Of a DNA stretch of 64,000 nucleotides, positions 49,496 to 59,048 are shown piece by piece. Below the pieces are notes generated by a model. That model saw nothing but the letters and a program-made list of their open reading frames with translations. It was not told the origin of the DNA and did no database searches. The stretch is taken from NCBI RefSeq assembly GCF_036014175.1, contig NZ_CP107917.1:2604001-2668000 (forward strand), given 5' to 3'. The position numbers and the translations under genes are program-made. Origin of the DNA: Streptomyces sp. NBC_00443 (lineage in GTDB: Bacteria; Actinomycetota; Actinomycetes; Streptomycetales; Streptomycetaceae). Positions within the stretch are counted from its first letter, which is position 1; each line of letters starts with the position of its first letter.

Positions 49496-50911
49496 TCAGC
49501 CCATCTCCTCCAGCTTCTTGCCCTTGGTCTCGGGCACGAACTTGAGGATGAAGGGGATGGAGAGGAAGGCGAACACCGCGTACATGACGTAGGTGAGCGA
49601 CAGGTTCCACTCCGACAGGTCCGGGAAGGTGATCGTGATGACCCAGTTGGCGATCCACTGGGCCGAGGCGGCGACACCCAGGGCGGCGGCGCGGATCTTG
49701 TTCGGGAAGACCTCACCGAGCATGACCCAGACGACCACGCCCCAGGACAGGGCGAAGAAGAGGACGAAGGCGTTGGCGGCGATCAGCGCCACGTAGCCCT
49801 GCGCGGTGGGCAGCGGGTCGTTGCCGTTCTGGAAGGAGAAGGCCCAGGCGGCCGCCGCGAGCGAGATACCCATACCGACGGAGCCGATGAGGGCCAGCGG
49901 CTTGCGGCCGAGGCGGTCGACGAAGATCATCGCGATCACGGTGCCGATGATGTTGATGATCGAGGTCTCGAACGAGTAGAAGAACGAGCTCGACGGGTCG
50001 ACGCCCACCGACTGCCACAGCAGGTTCGAGTAGTAGAAGATGACGTTGATGCCGACCAGCTGCTGGAAGACGGAGAGGCCGATACCGATCCACACGATCG
50101 GCAGCAGGCCGGACCGGCCGCCCAGCAGGTCCTTGAACGTCGACTTGTGGTCGCTCTTCATGGCCTGCTCGATCTCGGTGACGCGGCCGTCCAGGTCGAC
50201 GCCGCCCTCGACGTCGGCGAGCACCTTCTTCGCGTCCTCGGTGCGGCCGACGCTGATCAGGTAGCGCGGGGACTCGGGGATGGCGAACGACAGCAGGCCG
50301 TAGACGATGGCGGGCACGAGCATCACGCCGAGCATCCACTGCCAGGCCTCCAGGCCCGCGATGGTGCCGCGCTCCTCGCCGTCGGCCAAGTTGAGGATGG
50401 CCCAGTTGACGAGCTGCGAGACCGCGATGCCGATGACGATGGCGGCCTGCTGGAAGGAGGCGAGCCTGCCTCGGTACGCGGGCGGGGCGACCTCGGCGAT
50501 GTAGGCGGGGCCGATGACCGAGGCCATACCGATGGCGATGCCGCCGAGGACGCGCCAGGCGGCGAGGTCCCACGCGGCGAACGGGAGACCGGAACCGACG
50601 GCGCTCACGGCGAACAGCACCGCCGCGATCTGCATGACGCGGATGCGGCCGATGCGGTCGGCTATGCGGCCGGCGATTGCGGCGCCGAGGGCGCTGCCGA
50701 GCAGGGCGCTGGCGGCGACCGTACCGGTGACACCGGAGCTGAGGTCGAACCGGGCCTGGATGCCGCCGTTGGCTCCGTTGATGACGGAACTGTCGTAGCC
50801 GAACAGAAAGCCGCCCATGGCGGCCGCCGCGGTGATGAAGACGACGTGCCCGAGATGTTCGGGGTGCGCCGTCCTCGCTCCTGACGTGGATGCCTGCGCT
50901 GTGCTGGTCAC
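49496..50911 (-). CDS. glcP: Glucose permease (MFS sugar porter)
   Basis: 471 residues with 12 membrane helices. Sugar-porter signatures: GRIADRIGRIRVMQ, PAYIAEVAPPAYRGRLASFQ, PESPRYLISVGR, FVDRLGRKPLALIG and PETKGKK at the C-terminus. Size and position between smc and the LLM gene match the S. coelicolor glucose permease GlcP. GTG at 50911 with AGGAG before it. Feeds glucose to glucokinase, the main route in Streptomyces. Confidence 0.92.
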   Translation of the reverse strand: MTSTAQASTSGARTAHPEHLGHVVFITAAAAMGGFLFGYDSSVINGANGGIQARFDLSSGVTGTVAASALLGSALGAAIAGRIADRIGRIRVMQIAAVLFAVSAVGSGLPFAAWDLAAWRVLGGIAIGMASVIGPAYIAEVAPPAYRGRLASFQQAAIVIGIAVSQLVNWAILNLADGEERGTIAGLEAWQWMLGVMLVPAIVYGLLSFAIPESPRYLISVGRTEDAKKVLADVEGGVDLDGRVTEIEQAMKSDHKSTFKDLLGGRSGLLPIVWIGIGLSVFQQLVGINVIFYYSNLLWQSVGVDPSSSFFYSFETSIINIIGTVIAMIFVDRLGRKPLALIGSVGMGISLAAAAWAFSFQNGNDPLPTAQGYVALIAANAFVLFFALSWGVVVWVMLGEVFPNKIRAAALGVAASAQWIANWVITITFPDLSEWNLSLTYVMYAVFAFLSIPFILKFVPETKGKKLEEMG

Positions 50912-50996
50912 GTGTACTCCTCGGGCGCCGGCAACGCTGCCGGGTGGGGTCAGCCGCTCCAAGTAGCGATACCTGAAGTTAAAAGGAACGTTGCAG

Positions 50997-51024
50997 AGAC
51001 TATGCCTTCAAGTTTCGAAGTCAA
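50997..51024 (-). promoter_or_regulatory. Candidate glcP promoter
   Basis: On the minus strand TTGACT (51024-51019) and TAGTCT (51002-50997) are 16 bp apart, 86 bp before the glcP start. Several CTTGAAG/ACTTCA-like short repeats surround it and may be operator half-sites. Confidence 0.45.
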
Positions 51025-51156
51025 TACCCAAGAAGCTGTGACCTTGGAGACGTGACTACGTGAGTTGTGTTCACTTCTTGAAGTGAAGGTGAAGGCAAAG
51101 GTGGGGCAGGGTGGAGGCGAAGATTGATCGCGCCCGGTGCTCGGCAGGGACCGGCG

Positions 51157-54100
51157 TCAACGCAGTCGCTGGCTGATGACCTTTGACACCCCGTCACCCT
51201 GCATGGAGACGCCGTACAGCGCGTCGGCGACCTCCATCGTGCGCTTCTGGTGGGTGATCACGATCAGCTGCGAGGCCTCCTGCAGCTCCTGCATGATGCG
51301 GATCAGCCTCTGGAGGTTGGTGTCGTCCAGGGCGGCCTCGACCTCGTCCATGACATAGAACGGGCTCGGGCGGGCCTTGAAGATCGACACCAGCATCGCG
51401 ACGGCAGTGAGTGAACGCTCACCACCCGAGAGCAGCGACAGCCGCTTGACCTTCTTGCCGGGCGGCCGCGCCTCGACATCGACACCCGTGGTGAGCATGT
51501 TGTCGGGATCGGTCAGGATCAGCCGTCCCTCGCCACCGGGGAACAGCCGGCTGAAGACGCCCTCGAACTGCCGGGCCGTGTCCCGGAAGGCCTCGGTGAA
51601 TACCTGCTCGACGCGCTCGTCGACCTCCTTGACGACCTGCAGCAGGTCGGCGCGGGTCTTCTTCAGGTCTTCCAGCTGCTCGCTGAGGAACTTGTGCCGT
51701 TCCTCCAGCGCCGAGAACTCCTCCAGGGCGAGCGGGTTCACCTTGCCGAGCTGCTGGTAGGCGCGCTCGGCGGCCTTGAGCCGCTTCTCCTGTTCGCCCC
51801 GGACGAAGGGCTTGGGCTGGTTGCGGGGATGCTCGGGGTCCTCGGGGAGCTGTTCGCCCTCGGCGGCCAGGGAGGGCGGTACGAGCTGGTGGGGGCCGTA
51901 CTCGGAGACGAGCCCGGCGGGCTCCACGCCGAGCTCCTCCAGCGCCTTGGTCTCCAGTTGCTCGATCCGCATCCGCTTCTCGGCGCCGAGGACCTCGCCG
52001 CGGTGGACGGAGTCGGTCAGCTTGTCGAGCTCGGCCTTGAGGTCGCGGCCCTCGTTACGGGCGACGGTGAGTTCCTGCTCGCGGCGGGCCTTGGCGGCCT
52101 CGGCGGCGGTGCGCTCCTCGTCGGCGCGAGCGAGAGAGACCTCGACATGCGCGAGGAGCTGCCGGGCACCGGAGGCGACGGCTTCGGCGACGGCCGCCTC
52201 GTGGCGCAGCCGGGCCCGCCGCTGCTCGGCACGCGCGCGTGCCTCGCGTTCGGCGCGGGCGGCACGGTCGAGTGAGTCGGCACGTCCGGCGAGTCCCTTG
52301 ACGCGCTCCTCGTGCGTACGGACCTGGAGCCGGGCCTCCATCTCGGTCTGCCGTGCGTTGGCACCGTCGGCGGCGAGACGGTCCCGTACCGACGTGTCGG
52401 GCTCCTCCTCGACCGGCATCTCCTCGGCGACGGCGAGCCGCTCGGCCAGCTCCTCGGCCTCCTGGAGGGCCTTGTCCAGCGAGTCCTGCGCCCGCGCGGC
52501 GGCGGCGACGGACCGCTCGGCCTCGCCGGCGGCACCGCGCGCCTGCCCGGCGAGCCGCCCCAGCTGCTGCGCGACGGCCGACTTCTCCCGGTCGGCCGCC
52601 CTGCGCCGCTCCCCCAGCTCCTCGACGAGCCCGGCACACTCCTTGCGCCGCTCGACTGCCCCATGCTGTGCCTCGGCCAGCTCCTCGCACCGCACGGCCA
52701 GCTCTTCCAGCTCGGCAGCGGCCTCGTCCACGGAGGCCTGCACTTCGAGGAGACTGGGCGCCCCGGCGGACCCCCCGTGCGCGAAGTGCGCTCCGAGCAG
52801 GTCGCCTTCGGCGGTTACGGCGGTGAGGTGGGGGTGGGTGTAGACGAGCTCTTCGGCGTCCTCAAGGGTGCCTACGACGACGATGCCGTGGAGGAGACGG
52901 CGTACTGCGGGCATGAGGTCGGTGGGGCCGTGGACGAAGTTCGCCGCGGGTGGTGCCGATTCCTGAAGTCCGGCGTCTACGGGTTCGTCGTGGCTGGGCG
53001 CGCAGTTCCCCGCGCCCCTTTCCGGCGTTGCAGTCGGCGCGCCTTCCAGCTCACTCGCCAGCAGTAGGGCCGCCCTTCCTCCGTCCTGCTTCCGCAGCAA
53101 CCGGATCGCCTCCGCCGCTGCCGACGGCGATGTCACAGCGATCGCATCCGCCGCCGCGCCGAAAGCCGCCGCCAGCGGGACCTCGTGGCCCGGCGTCACC
53201 GTGAGCAACTCGGCCGCCGGGCCCAGCAACCCCGTGAGCCGGTCCTTCGCTCCGAGCAGGGCGCCCGTGCCGTCCTTTCGCCGCAAGCCGAGCGCCAGCG
53301 CCTCGTGGCGGGCCTGCGTCGCGGCGCGGCCGCGTTCCGCCGCGGTGGCCGCCTCTCGGGCTGCCGTGAGGGCGGCCTCGGCCTCGGCGAGCTGCTGCTT
53401 GGCGGCGTCGTGCTGCTCGGCCAGTTCCGCGTCGCCGGCGTCCAGGCCGTCGACCTCGGTCTTCAGCGCCTCGTACTCCTCCTGGGCGGCGAAGGCCCGC
53501 TCCTGGGCCTCGTCCCGTGCGGCGGACAGGCGGTCGATCTCGGCCTGGGCGGAGGTTGCTCGTGAACGGGCCGCGTTGACCTGGCCGTTCAGCCGGGCGA
53601 GGCCCTCGCGGCGGTCGGCGATGGCGCGGGCGACGTCCTTCAGGCGGCGTTCTTCCTGCGTGAGTTCGCGCTCCAGCTCGGCGCGGTGCGCGACCGTGTC
53701 CTCCAGGGCCCGCTCGGCCGCCTCCAGGGCCGCTTCGAGCTCGGCCTCCTGCTCGCGGATGCGGGCGGCCTCGCGCTCCATGTCCTCGGGGTCGCGGCCC
53801 CGACGCTCCTCCGGCGGCGCGGAGGTCGCGCTCTTCACGCGTGCGTCGGCCAGCGAGATCGTGCCGCGCACCCGCTCGGCGAGCTGGGACAGTTCGTACC
53901 AGGTCTGCTGGGCCCGCTGGAGGCGCGGCGTGAGCTGCCGTACCTCGTCCTCCAGGAGCCCTTCGCGCTGGAGCGCCTTCTTCAGCTCCTGCTCGGCGGC
54001 CTCCTTGCGCCCCTTCAGCGCCGCCTCGTCGGCGACCTCGGTCTGGAGTGCCTGACGGAGCCGTACGAGATCGTCGGCAAGGAGGCGGAGTCGGGCGTCG

Positions 54101-54768
54101 CGCAGATCCGCCTGGATGACGGCGGCCCGGCGCGCAACCGCCGCCTGCCGGCCCAGGGGCTTGAGCTGTCGGCGCAGCTCGTCGGTCAGGTCCTGCACCC
54201 GCGCGAGGTTGGCCTGCATCGCGTCCAGCTTGCGGAGCGCCTTCTCCTTGCGCTTGCGGTGCTTGAGGACACCGGCCGCCTCTTCGATGAAGGCGCGGCG
54301 GCCCATGGGATCGGCGTGCAGGACGGAGTCGAGCTGGCCCTGGCCGACGATGACGTGCATCTCGCGGCCGATGCCGGAGTCGGAGAGCAGTTCCTGGATG
54401 TCGAGGAGGCGACACGTGTCGCCGTTGATCTGGTACTCGCTGCCGCCGTTGCGGAACATGATCCGCGTGATGGTGACCTCGGCGTACTCGATGGGCAGTG
54501 CGCCGTCCGAGTTGTCGATGGTCAGCGAAACCTCGGCTCGGCCAAGTGGCGGACGGCCGGTCGTGCCGGCGAAGATGACGTCCTCCATCTTGCCGCCACG
54601 CAGCGACTTGGCACCCTGCTCACCCATGACCCAGCTGAGCGCGTCCACCACGTTGGACTTGCCCGAGCCGTTCGGTCCGACGACGCACGTGATGCCCGGC
54701 TCGAACCGGAGTGTGGTCGCCGATGCGAACGACTTGAACCCTCGGAGGGTCAGGGCCTTGAGGTGCAC
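51157..54768 (-). CDS. smc: Chromosome segregation protein SMC
   Basis: 1203 residues. Head ATPase split over both ends: Walker A VVGPNGSGKSN near residue 30, and C-terminal signature LLSGGERSLTAVAMLV plus Walker B FYVMDEVEAALDD. Two long coiled coils flank the hinge (around 500-680). The hinge carries an in-frame insertion encoded by a Streptomyces repeat-like sequence (about 52979-53026). GTG at 54768. Works with ScpA/ScpB, which are not in this window. Confidence 0.96.
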   Translation of the reverse strand: MHLKALTLRGFKSFASATTLRFEPGITCVVGPNGSGKSNVVDALSWVMGEQGAKSLRGGKMEDVIFAGTTGRPPLGRAEVSLTIDNSDGALPIEYAEVTITRIMFRNGGSEYQINGDTCRLLDIQELLSDSGIGREMHVIVGQGQLDSVLHADPMGRRAFIEEAAGVLKHRKRKEKALRKLDAMQANLARVQDLTDELRRQLKPLGRQAAVARRAAVIQADLRDARLRLLADDLVRLRQALQTEVADEAALKGRKEAAEQELKKALQREGLLEDEVRQLTPRLQRAQQTWYELSQLAERVRGTISLADARVKSATSAPPEERRGRDPEDMEREAARIREQEAELEAALEAAERALEDTVAHRAELERELTQEERRLKDVARAIADRREGLARLNGQVNAARSRATSAQAEIDRLSAARDEAQERAFAAQEEYEALKTEVDGLDAGDAELAEQHDAAKQQLAEAEAALTAAREAATAAERGRAATQARHEALALGLRRKDGTGALLGAKDRLTGLLGPAAELLTVTPGHEVPLAAAFGAAADAIAVTSPSAAAEAIRLLRKQDGGRAALLLASELEGAPTATPERGAGNCAPSHDEPVDAGLQESAPPAANFVHGPTDLMPAVRRLLHGIVVVGTLEDAEELVYTHPHLTAVTAEGDLLGAHFAHGGSAGAPSLLEVQASVDEAAAELEELAVRCEELAEAQHGAVERRKECAGLVEELGERRRAADREKSAVAQQLGRLAGQARGAAGEAERSVAAAARAQDSLDKALQEAEELAERLAVAEEMPVEEEPDTSVRDRLAADGANARQTEMEARLQVRTHEERVKGLAGRADSLDRAARAEREARARAEQRRARLRHEAAVAEAVASGARQLLAHVEVSLARADEERTAAEAAKARREQELTVARNEGRDLKAELDKLTDSVHRGEVLGAEKRMRIEQLETKALEELGVEPAGLVSEYGPHQLVPPSLAAEGEQLPEDPEHPRNQPKPFVRGEQEKRLKAAERAYQQLGKVNPLALEEFSALEERHKFLSEQLEDLKKTRADLLQVVKEVDERVEQVFTEAFRDTARQFEGVFSRLFPGGEGRLILTDPDNMLTTGVDVEARPPGKKVKRLSLLSGGERSLTAVAMLVSIFKARPSPFYVMDEVEAALDDTNLQRLIRIMQELQEASQLIVITHQKRTMEVADALYGVSMQGDGVSKVISQRLR
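52979..53026 (-). repeat. Streptomyces-type short repeat inside smc
   Basis: On the minus strand it reads GGCGCGGGGAACTGCGCG followed by CCCAGCCACGACGAACC, like the short palindromic repeat often found between Streptomyces genes. It is translated as RGAGNCAPSHDEPVDAG inside the SMC hinge. Identification of the repeat family is from memory. Confidence 0.55.
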
Positions 54769-55022
54769 GCCGCTGGACTCTACCTTCCGCCTGTATCTCG
54801 CTCCATGAACCCGCGGTTTCACCGATGAACGTGCAGGGCACACCAGACGTTAAAGAGGGTGAAAGGATGCGCGGGGCAGTAAGCCGGGGGCAAGAAAGAA
54901 GGGACGCCGAAGCGTCCCTTGCAACTTCTGACGACTGGCTGACCAGTCGCCTGACAACTACCTAGCGGTTGGATACGAGCCGCCCAAACCACTGCTTGTG
55001 CTGTCGTGGACCGATGCAGTGA

Positions 55023-55226
55023 TCAGGTGAGCGCAGGCTCCGCCTGGTGTGCGTCGATGCTCTCCATGATCCTGTCGTGAGAAGCGGCAGCCGTCAGCGC
55101 GTCGTTCTCCGCCTGGATCCGTCCGAGCTCGGATTCCAGGTCCTGGACACGCTGCTGGAGCCGTCGCATCTCGGCGAGGAGTCGAGGGTCGGAGCCGCCG
55201 ACGTAACCGAGAAGCGCCTTTGCCAT
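55023..55226 (-). CDS. Small coiled-coil protein
   Basis: 67 residues, conserved in streptomycetes as far as I recall. It begins MAKALLGYVGGSDPRLLAEM and continues as a heptad-rich helix RLQQRVQDLESELGRIQAEN that would form a coiled coil. No domain of known function. It lies between smc and the acylphosphatase gene; ATG at 55226. Confidence 0.8.
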   Translation of the reverse strand: MAKALLGYVGGSDPRLLAEMRRLQQRVQDLESELGRIQAENDALTAAASHDRIMESIDAHQAEPALT

Positions 55227-55609
55227 GATGGATGGTCCTCCACAATGAGTGACCGACCGAAGCGGTGTGGGTCGTGAGGGATTCGCACCCGCGGTTGCTT
55301 GGCAGGACTGGGGCTGTGCTGCCGTTCAGCCACGCCAAACAGCGAAGGTGCGCGGGGCTTTCAGCGTCTCACCAAAAAGTTTGACGGTCAACACGATCAC
55401 GCCCCGTATTGGCGGGCAAACCCGGGGGCACACGGCCTTGAGACGGCTGCGCGGCGACTCCTGCGGGCCCTTCGGGGCGTGGCGATCATCCTTGAGTGCG
55501 GAGCCTGCCACCGTGAGCCGTTCTTGGCAACCACCTGCTCATTTCTGCTGGGGGCAGTTGCCTGTGGCAGGTCCCTCCGCTTGTGCCAGGGCCGCTTTAC
55601 AGAACCGGC
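55227..55609. other. Intergenic region, tRNA-like trace
   Basis: 383 bp without a gene. On the minus strand 55270-55345 looks weakly like a tRNA: a D-arm-like GCTGAACGGCAGC and T-arm-like GCGGGTGCGAATCCCTC, but no acceptor or anticodon stem closes. No other structure recognised. Confidence 0.4.
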
Positions 55610-55891
55610 TCAACGGATGGCGAAGCCGTCGTAACCCCCGCGAGGTGTGTCCCAGATCTCGGTGACACCGTCCACCCGCCCGGGCGTGTCGTCGCCCCGG
55701 AGCCAGTCGAGGAGTCCTTCACAACCCTTTCGCGGACCCTCCGCGACCACTTGGACCCGGCCGTCGGCCAAATTGAGAGCAAAACCACTCAGGCCGCCGA
55801 TCTCGAGAGCCTTGGCCCGCGTGAACCAGCGAAAACCCACACCTTGGACGCTTCCACGCACCCAGGCGACCAGCCGCACATCCTCGCTCAT
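55610..55891 (-). CDS. Acylphosphatase
   Basis: 93 residues. It has the catalytic signature [14 protein letters not shown] with the active arginine and the later asparagine in [19 protein letters not shown]. It hydrolyses carboxyl-phosphate bonds. Length is the family norm. It may be monocistronic, between the small coiled-coil gene and the divergent CAP-domain gene. Confidence 0.95.
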   Translation of the reverse strand: MSEDVRLVAWVRGSVQGVGFRWFTRAKALEIGGLSGFALNLADGRVQVVAEGPRKGCEGLLDWLRGDDTPGRVDGVTEIWDTPRGGYDGFAIR

Positions 55892-56043
55892 GACTGCAAC
55901 CTAACGGGCCAATGTCTCTCCGGACACTTCCTCCCCTGCCGCCATGGGGTACCGTCCCGACCCAATGAATCTCATATGAAACTCACACGATCGAGTGAGT
56001 TCTGTGAGGACGTTGAGACCGCAGGGACGAGGAAGGCCAGGAC

Positions 56044-57207
56044 ATGGGACGCCACCGACGCTCCGCCGCCGGACGCGCCGCCACGGGCCGCGCCACGGGG
56101 GTCACACATACGGACGGCTCCTACACGGAGGGCCACGACCCGCTCAACTCGTACGACGGCGCCCGGCCCCCGATGGGCATCGCGCCCTATCTGAACCCGG
56201 AGGCGTACGCCGAGGCCTACGCGAAGAGTGACGCCTACCTCTTCGCCGAGGACGACGACTACGACCGGATCACCAACACCACCACCTTCCCGAGCGATGC
56301 CGTCCCGGGCGCGGACACCGCGGTCTTCCGCAGTGACGGCTTCACGCCCAGCTCCGGCTCCCGTCGCCCCGGGAGCGGCACGCACCGCCGCCGCAAGAAG
56401 AAGGCCGTGGCGCCGGTGAAGACCGGTCTGCTCGGCGTCTCCGCGGCGGTCGCCCTGGGCACGGTCGCGGTCGCCACCGGTGTGGTGCCCGGTATCGACA
56501 ACTACAGGCTCGGCGGCGGCAACGGCGCGGACAAGGTGCAGGCCGCCGACACCCCGACCAACTCCCCCACCGAGCAGGGCGGCACGTCCGGCAGCGCCGA
56601 CAGCCACGACAACGGCTCCTCGACGAGCCGCGACAGCGAACGCCCCACCTCGCCGGCCCCGTCGACCTCGTCGGCCGCACCGACGAAGACCCCGTCGCAG
56701 AAGCCCTCGGCCACGCCCAGCCAGAAGCCGAAGGAGACTCCTTCCCGTACGGCCACGAAGACGCCGGAGAAGGAGCCTGAGAAGAAGCCCGAGAGGGAGC
56801 AGACCAGCGCTCCCGTGACGGTGTCCGCGCAGGCCGCCGCCGCGGCCGAGGTACTGAAGCTCGTCAACGCGGAGCGCGCTCAGGTCGGCTGCAGCGCGGT
56901 CGCCGCCAACAGCTCGCTCACCGAGCTGGCCCAGGACTTCAGCAAGGACATGGCCGAGCGCGGCTTCTTCGACCACACCGACCCCGACGGCGCGTCCCCC
57001 TGGGACCGGGCCGCAAAGGCCGGGATCACCGACCTCGGCGGCGAGAACATAGCCCGCGGCCAGTCCGACGCGGCCGCCGTGATGGACGCCTGGATGAACA
57101 GCCCCGGCCACAAGGCCAACATCCTGAACTGCGACTTCAAGACCCTCGGCGTCGGCGTGCAGCTCGGCGCCGGCGGTCCTTGGTGGACGCAGGACTTCGG
57201 GTACTGA
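56044..57207 (+). CDS. CAP/SCP-domain protein, membrane-anchored
   Basis: 387 residues. A cytoplasmic N-terminal half of about 120 residues ends in a basic RRRKKK cluster, then a membrane helix (KTGLLGVSAAVALGTVAVAT), a Ser/Thr/Pro/Lys-rich linker (residues about 165-255) and a C-terminal CAP domain: LKLVNAERAQVGCSAV, FFDHTDPDGASPWDRA, GENIARGQ, AWMNSPGHKANILN. The CAP cavity histidines are present. Its role is unknown; such domains are widespread in secreted bacterial proteins. Confidence 0.9.
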   Translation: MGRHRRSAAGRAATGRATGVTHTDGSYTEGHDPLNSYDGARPPMGIAPYLNPEAYAEAYAKSDAYLFAEDDDYDRITNTTTFPSDAVPGADTAVFRSDGFTPSSGSRRPGSGTHRRRKKKAVAPVKTGLLGVSAAVALGTVAVATGVVPGIDNYRLGGGNGADKVQAADTPTNSPTEQGGTSGSADSHDNGSSTSRDSERPTSPAPSTSSAAPTKTPSQKPSATPSQKPKETPSRTATKTPEKEPEKKPEREQTSAPVTVSAQAAAAAEVLKLVNAERAQVGCSAVAANSSLTELAQDFSKDMAERGFFDHTDPDGASPWDRAAKAGITDLGGENIARGQSDAAAVMDAWMNSPGHKANILNCDFKTLGVGVQLGAGGPWWTQDFGY

Positions 57208-57266
57208 GACAAGCGCAGGTCAGAGACTTAAGGGCCTTAAGCCTTCCTGCGCCGGGGGCCTGAATT

Positions 57267-57713
57267 TCAAGCCGTCCGGCCGTCGTTGGCCTCCCTGTGC
57301 ATACCCGCGCACAGGGCCCAGACGATGAAGATGTTGATGGCGACCAGCGCCAGGGCCCAGAGCGGGTAGTACGGCACCCACAGGAAGTTGGCGAGCGCGC
57401 CCAGCCCGGCCACGAAAACGCCGAAGAAGCGTGCCCACAGTGCTCCACTGAGTACGGCGCAGCCGGCAATGACGAGGACGATGCCAAGAATGAGATGGAC
57501 CCAGCCCCAGCCCGTCAGGCTGAACTCGAACACGTAGTGACGTGTCGCGAGGAACAGGTCGTCCTCAGCGATGGCCGCGATTCCCTCGAAGATCGCCATT
57601 GCTCCGCCGAAGATCATCAGCGCTGCCGCGAGGACGGTCGTACCGGACGTGGGCCCATGCCAAGGGCGCGGGTCGACGGTGGCCCATCCGGGTTGGGGAA
57701 CGTCACGGGCCAT
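57267..57713 (-). CDS. Four-helix integral membrane protein
   Basis: 148 residues with four hydrophobic segments after a short soluble start (about 28-50, 68-90, 93-113, 117-135). The pattern WGWVHLILGIVLVIAGCAVL and NFLWVPYYPLWALALVAINI is common in small actinobacterial membrane proteins (DUF7144-like, from memory). AAGGAGG precedes the ATG at 57713. No function known. Confidence 0.85.
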   Translation of the reverse strand: MARDVPQPGWATVDPRPWHGPTSGTTVLAAALMIFGGAMAIFEGIAAIAEDDLFLATRHYVFEFSLTGWGWVHLILGIVLVIAGCAVLSGALWARFFGVFVAGLGALANFLWVPYYPLWALALVAINIFIVWALCAGMHREANDGRTA

Positions 57714-57906
57714 GTCGCCCTCCTTGGGTCGCAGAGCCATCCGGTCAGCCGAACCTCCTGGACTGACTCGATCCCTGATCCCAGCGTGGCACGACAGCAC
57801 ACCGTCGGCATTGCGACGCCGTGGCGCCGATTGCGTGGGAACGGCAGTGGCCGGTGGGAGCCGACCCTCGGTGCGCCGCAGGTCAGGGCGCCCCGGGCCG
57901 CGGCCG

Positions 57907-58251
57907 TCAGTCCTCGGCAAGCCCCAAGGGGCGCATGGCCGACCTGTAGTCCCCGGTGGTGACGAGGTTGTCGATGACGTGGACCATGGCGGGGATGCCG
58001 GGGTCCCGGACGATCAGGTTGTCCCAGCCGTAGAAGTACCGGCCCCCGAGGGTCTCGCCGGTGTCCTTCCGGCAGTCCATCAGGCGGCGCGCCTCGTCGA
58101 GGGTGATGACGGTCGCGGACCAGCGCTGTCCATCGGCGAACGTCACCCACGTGTCGACGTCGCAGACCGCGTCGAGATCCTCTCCCTCACCCGGTACGAA
58201 GCAGATTTCGTATCCGTCCCTGCCCACCCGGTGGAACGGGCCGTCCCACAT
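57907..58251 (-). CDS. Conserved hypothetical protein
   Basis: 114 residues, soluble, acidic. It reads MWDGPFHRVGRDGYEICFV to RSAMRPLGLAED. No domain recognised. It has no signal peptide or membrane segment. ATG at 58251; it is separate from its neighbours by more than 80 bp on both sides. Confidence 0.75.
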   Translation of the reverse strand: MWDGPFHRVGRDGYEICFVPGEGEDLDAVCDVDTWVTFADGQRWSATVITLDEARRLMDCRKDTGETLGGRYFYGWDNLIVRDPGIPAMVHVIDNLVTTGDYRSAMRPLGLAED

Positions 58252-58340
58252 GCTTCCCCCAAGGCGCCGTCCCCCGCGGCCGGCTCGGTCGGCAGGCTAC
58301 AGCGGGGGCGGCGCCTCGTGCGCGCTCATTCCGGTGTCGC

Positions 58341-58925
58341 TCAGGCGGCCACGCGGCCCCGCGCGAACGTCTTCGCCGTCTCCGTCACGCGGCGCCCCAG
58401 GTGCTCGGCAGTTGCCACGTCGGCCTTGTGGACGGCCTCCGGCCCCTGGTCGGCGTTGGTCTGGGCGGCGGCGCCCGCGAAGACGCCGAGGCGGTTGAGG
58501 TCGTTCTCGGAGGCGGTGCTGCTGTTCCAGCCGGGGAGCAGGCCGAGGTTGATCCAGTGCATGCCGAGCTGGGCGGCGAGGATCTGGAAGAACTGCAGGG
58601 TGTGCAGCTTGTCGCCGCTCTTGGAGGCGGAGTTGGTGAAGCCGGCGGCCAGCTTGTCCGTCCAGGCCTGGTCGGCCCAGCGCTTCGAGGTGGCCTCGGC
58701 GAAGACGTGGAAGGCACCGGAGGCGGTGCCCATGTAGGTGGGCGAACCGAACACGATCGCGTCCGAGGCGTCGAGGGTCGCCCACTGCTCCTCGGTGATC
58801 TCGTCCACCTTGATCAGGTGCACCTCGGCACCGGCCTCGACGGCACCGGAGCGGACGGCCTCGGCGATGACGGCGGTGTGGCCGTAGCCGGAGTGGTAGG
58901 CGATGGAGACGACGGGGGTGGTCAC
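58341..58925 (-). CDS. Flavodoxin-like NAD(P)H:quinone oxidoreductase (WrbA-type)
   Basis: 194 residues, flavodoxin fold. The phosphate-binding loop of FMN is in AYHSGYGHTAVIAEAV, and the conserved SPTYMGTASGAFHVFAEAT segment binds the flavin ring. Two-electron quinone or azo-type reduction is expected. GTG at 58925. It diverges from an HxlR regulator over a palindrome, the usual layout for HxlR control of oxidoreductases that answer to electrophiles. Confidence 0.87.
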   Translation of the reverse strand: MTTPVVSIAYHSGYGHTAVIAEAVRSGAVEAGAEVHLIKVDEITEEQWATLDASDAIVFGSPTYMGTASGAFHVFAEATSKRWADQAWTDKLAAGFTNSASKSGDKLHTLQFFQILAAQLGMHWINLGLLPGWNSSTASENDLNRLGVFAGAAAQTNADQGPEAVHKADVATAEHLGRRVTETAKTFARGRVAA

Positions 58926-58988
58926 TTGGGCACTCCTGAACGTAGGCAGCCCAGCGAGAAACAGCTCGCCGGCGATGACCAAAGGAAA

Positions 58989-59009
58989 GCACTAACTTTC
59001 AGTTAGTGC
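58989..59009. promoter_or_regulatory. Palindromic operator between flavodoxin and HxlR genes
   Basis: GCACTAACT and its exact complement AGTTAGTGC are separated by TTC, between the two divergent start codons (63 bp from the flavodoxin GTG, 39 bp from the HxlR ATG). This is the expected binding site of the HxlR dimer. Confidence 0.8.
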
Positions 59010-59048
59010 AACCTGCCGGTTAGCGCTGCGTTCGAGTACGCTTGAGGT

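Noticed and set aside
55270..55345. Functional tRNA gene on the minus strand
   Set aside because: T-loop lacks the normal TTC, and acceptor and anticodon stems do not pair; kept only as a relic-like observation.
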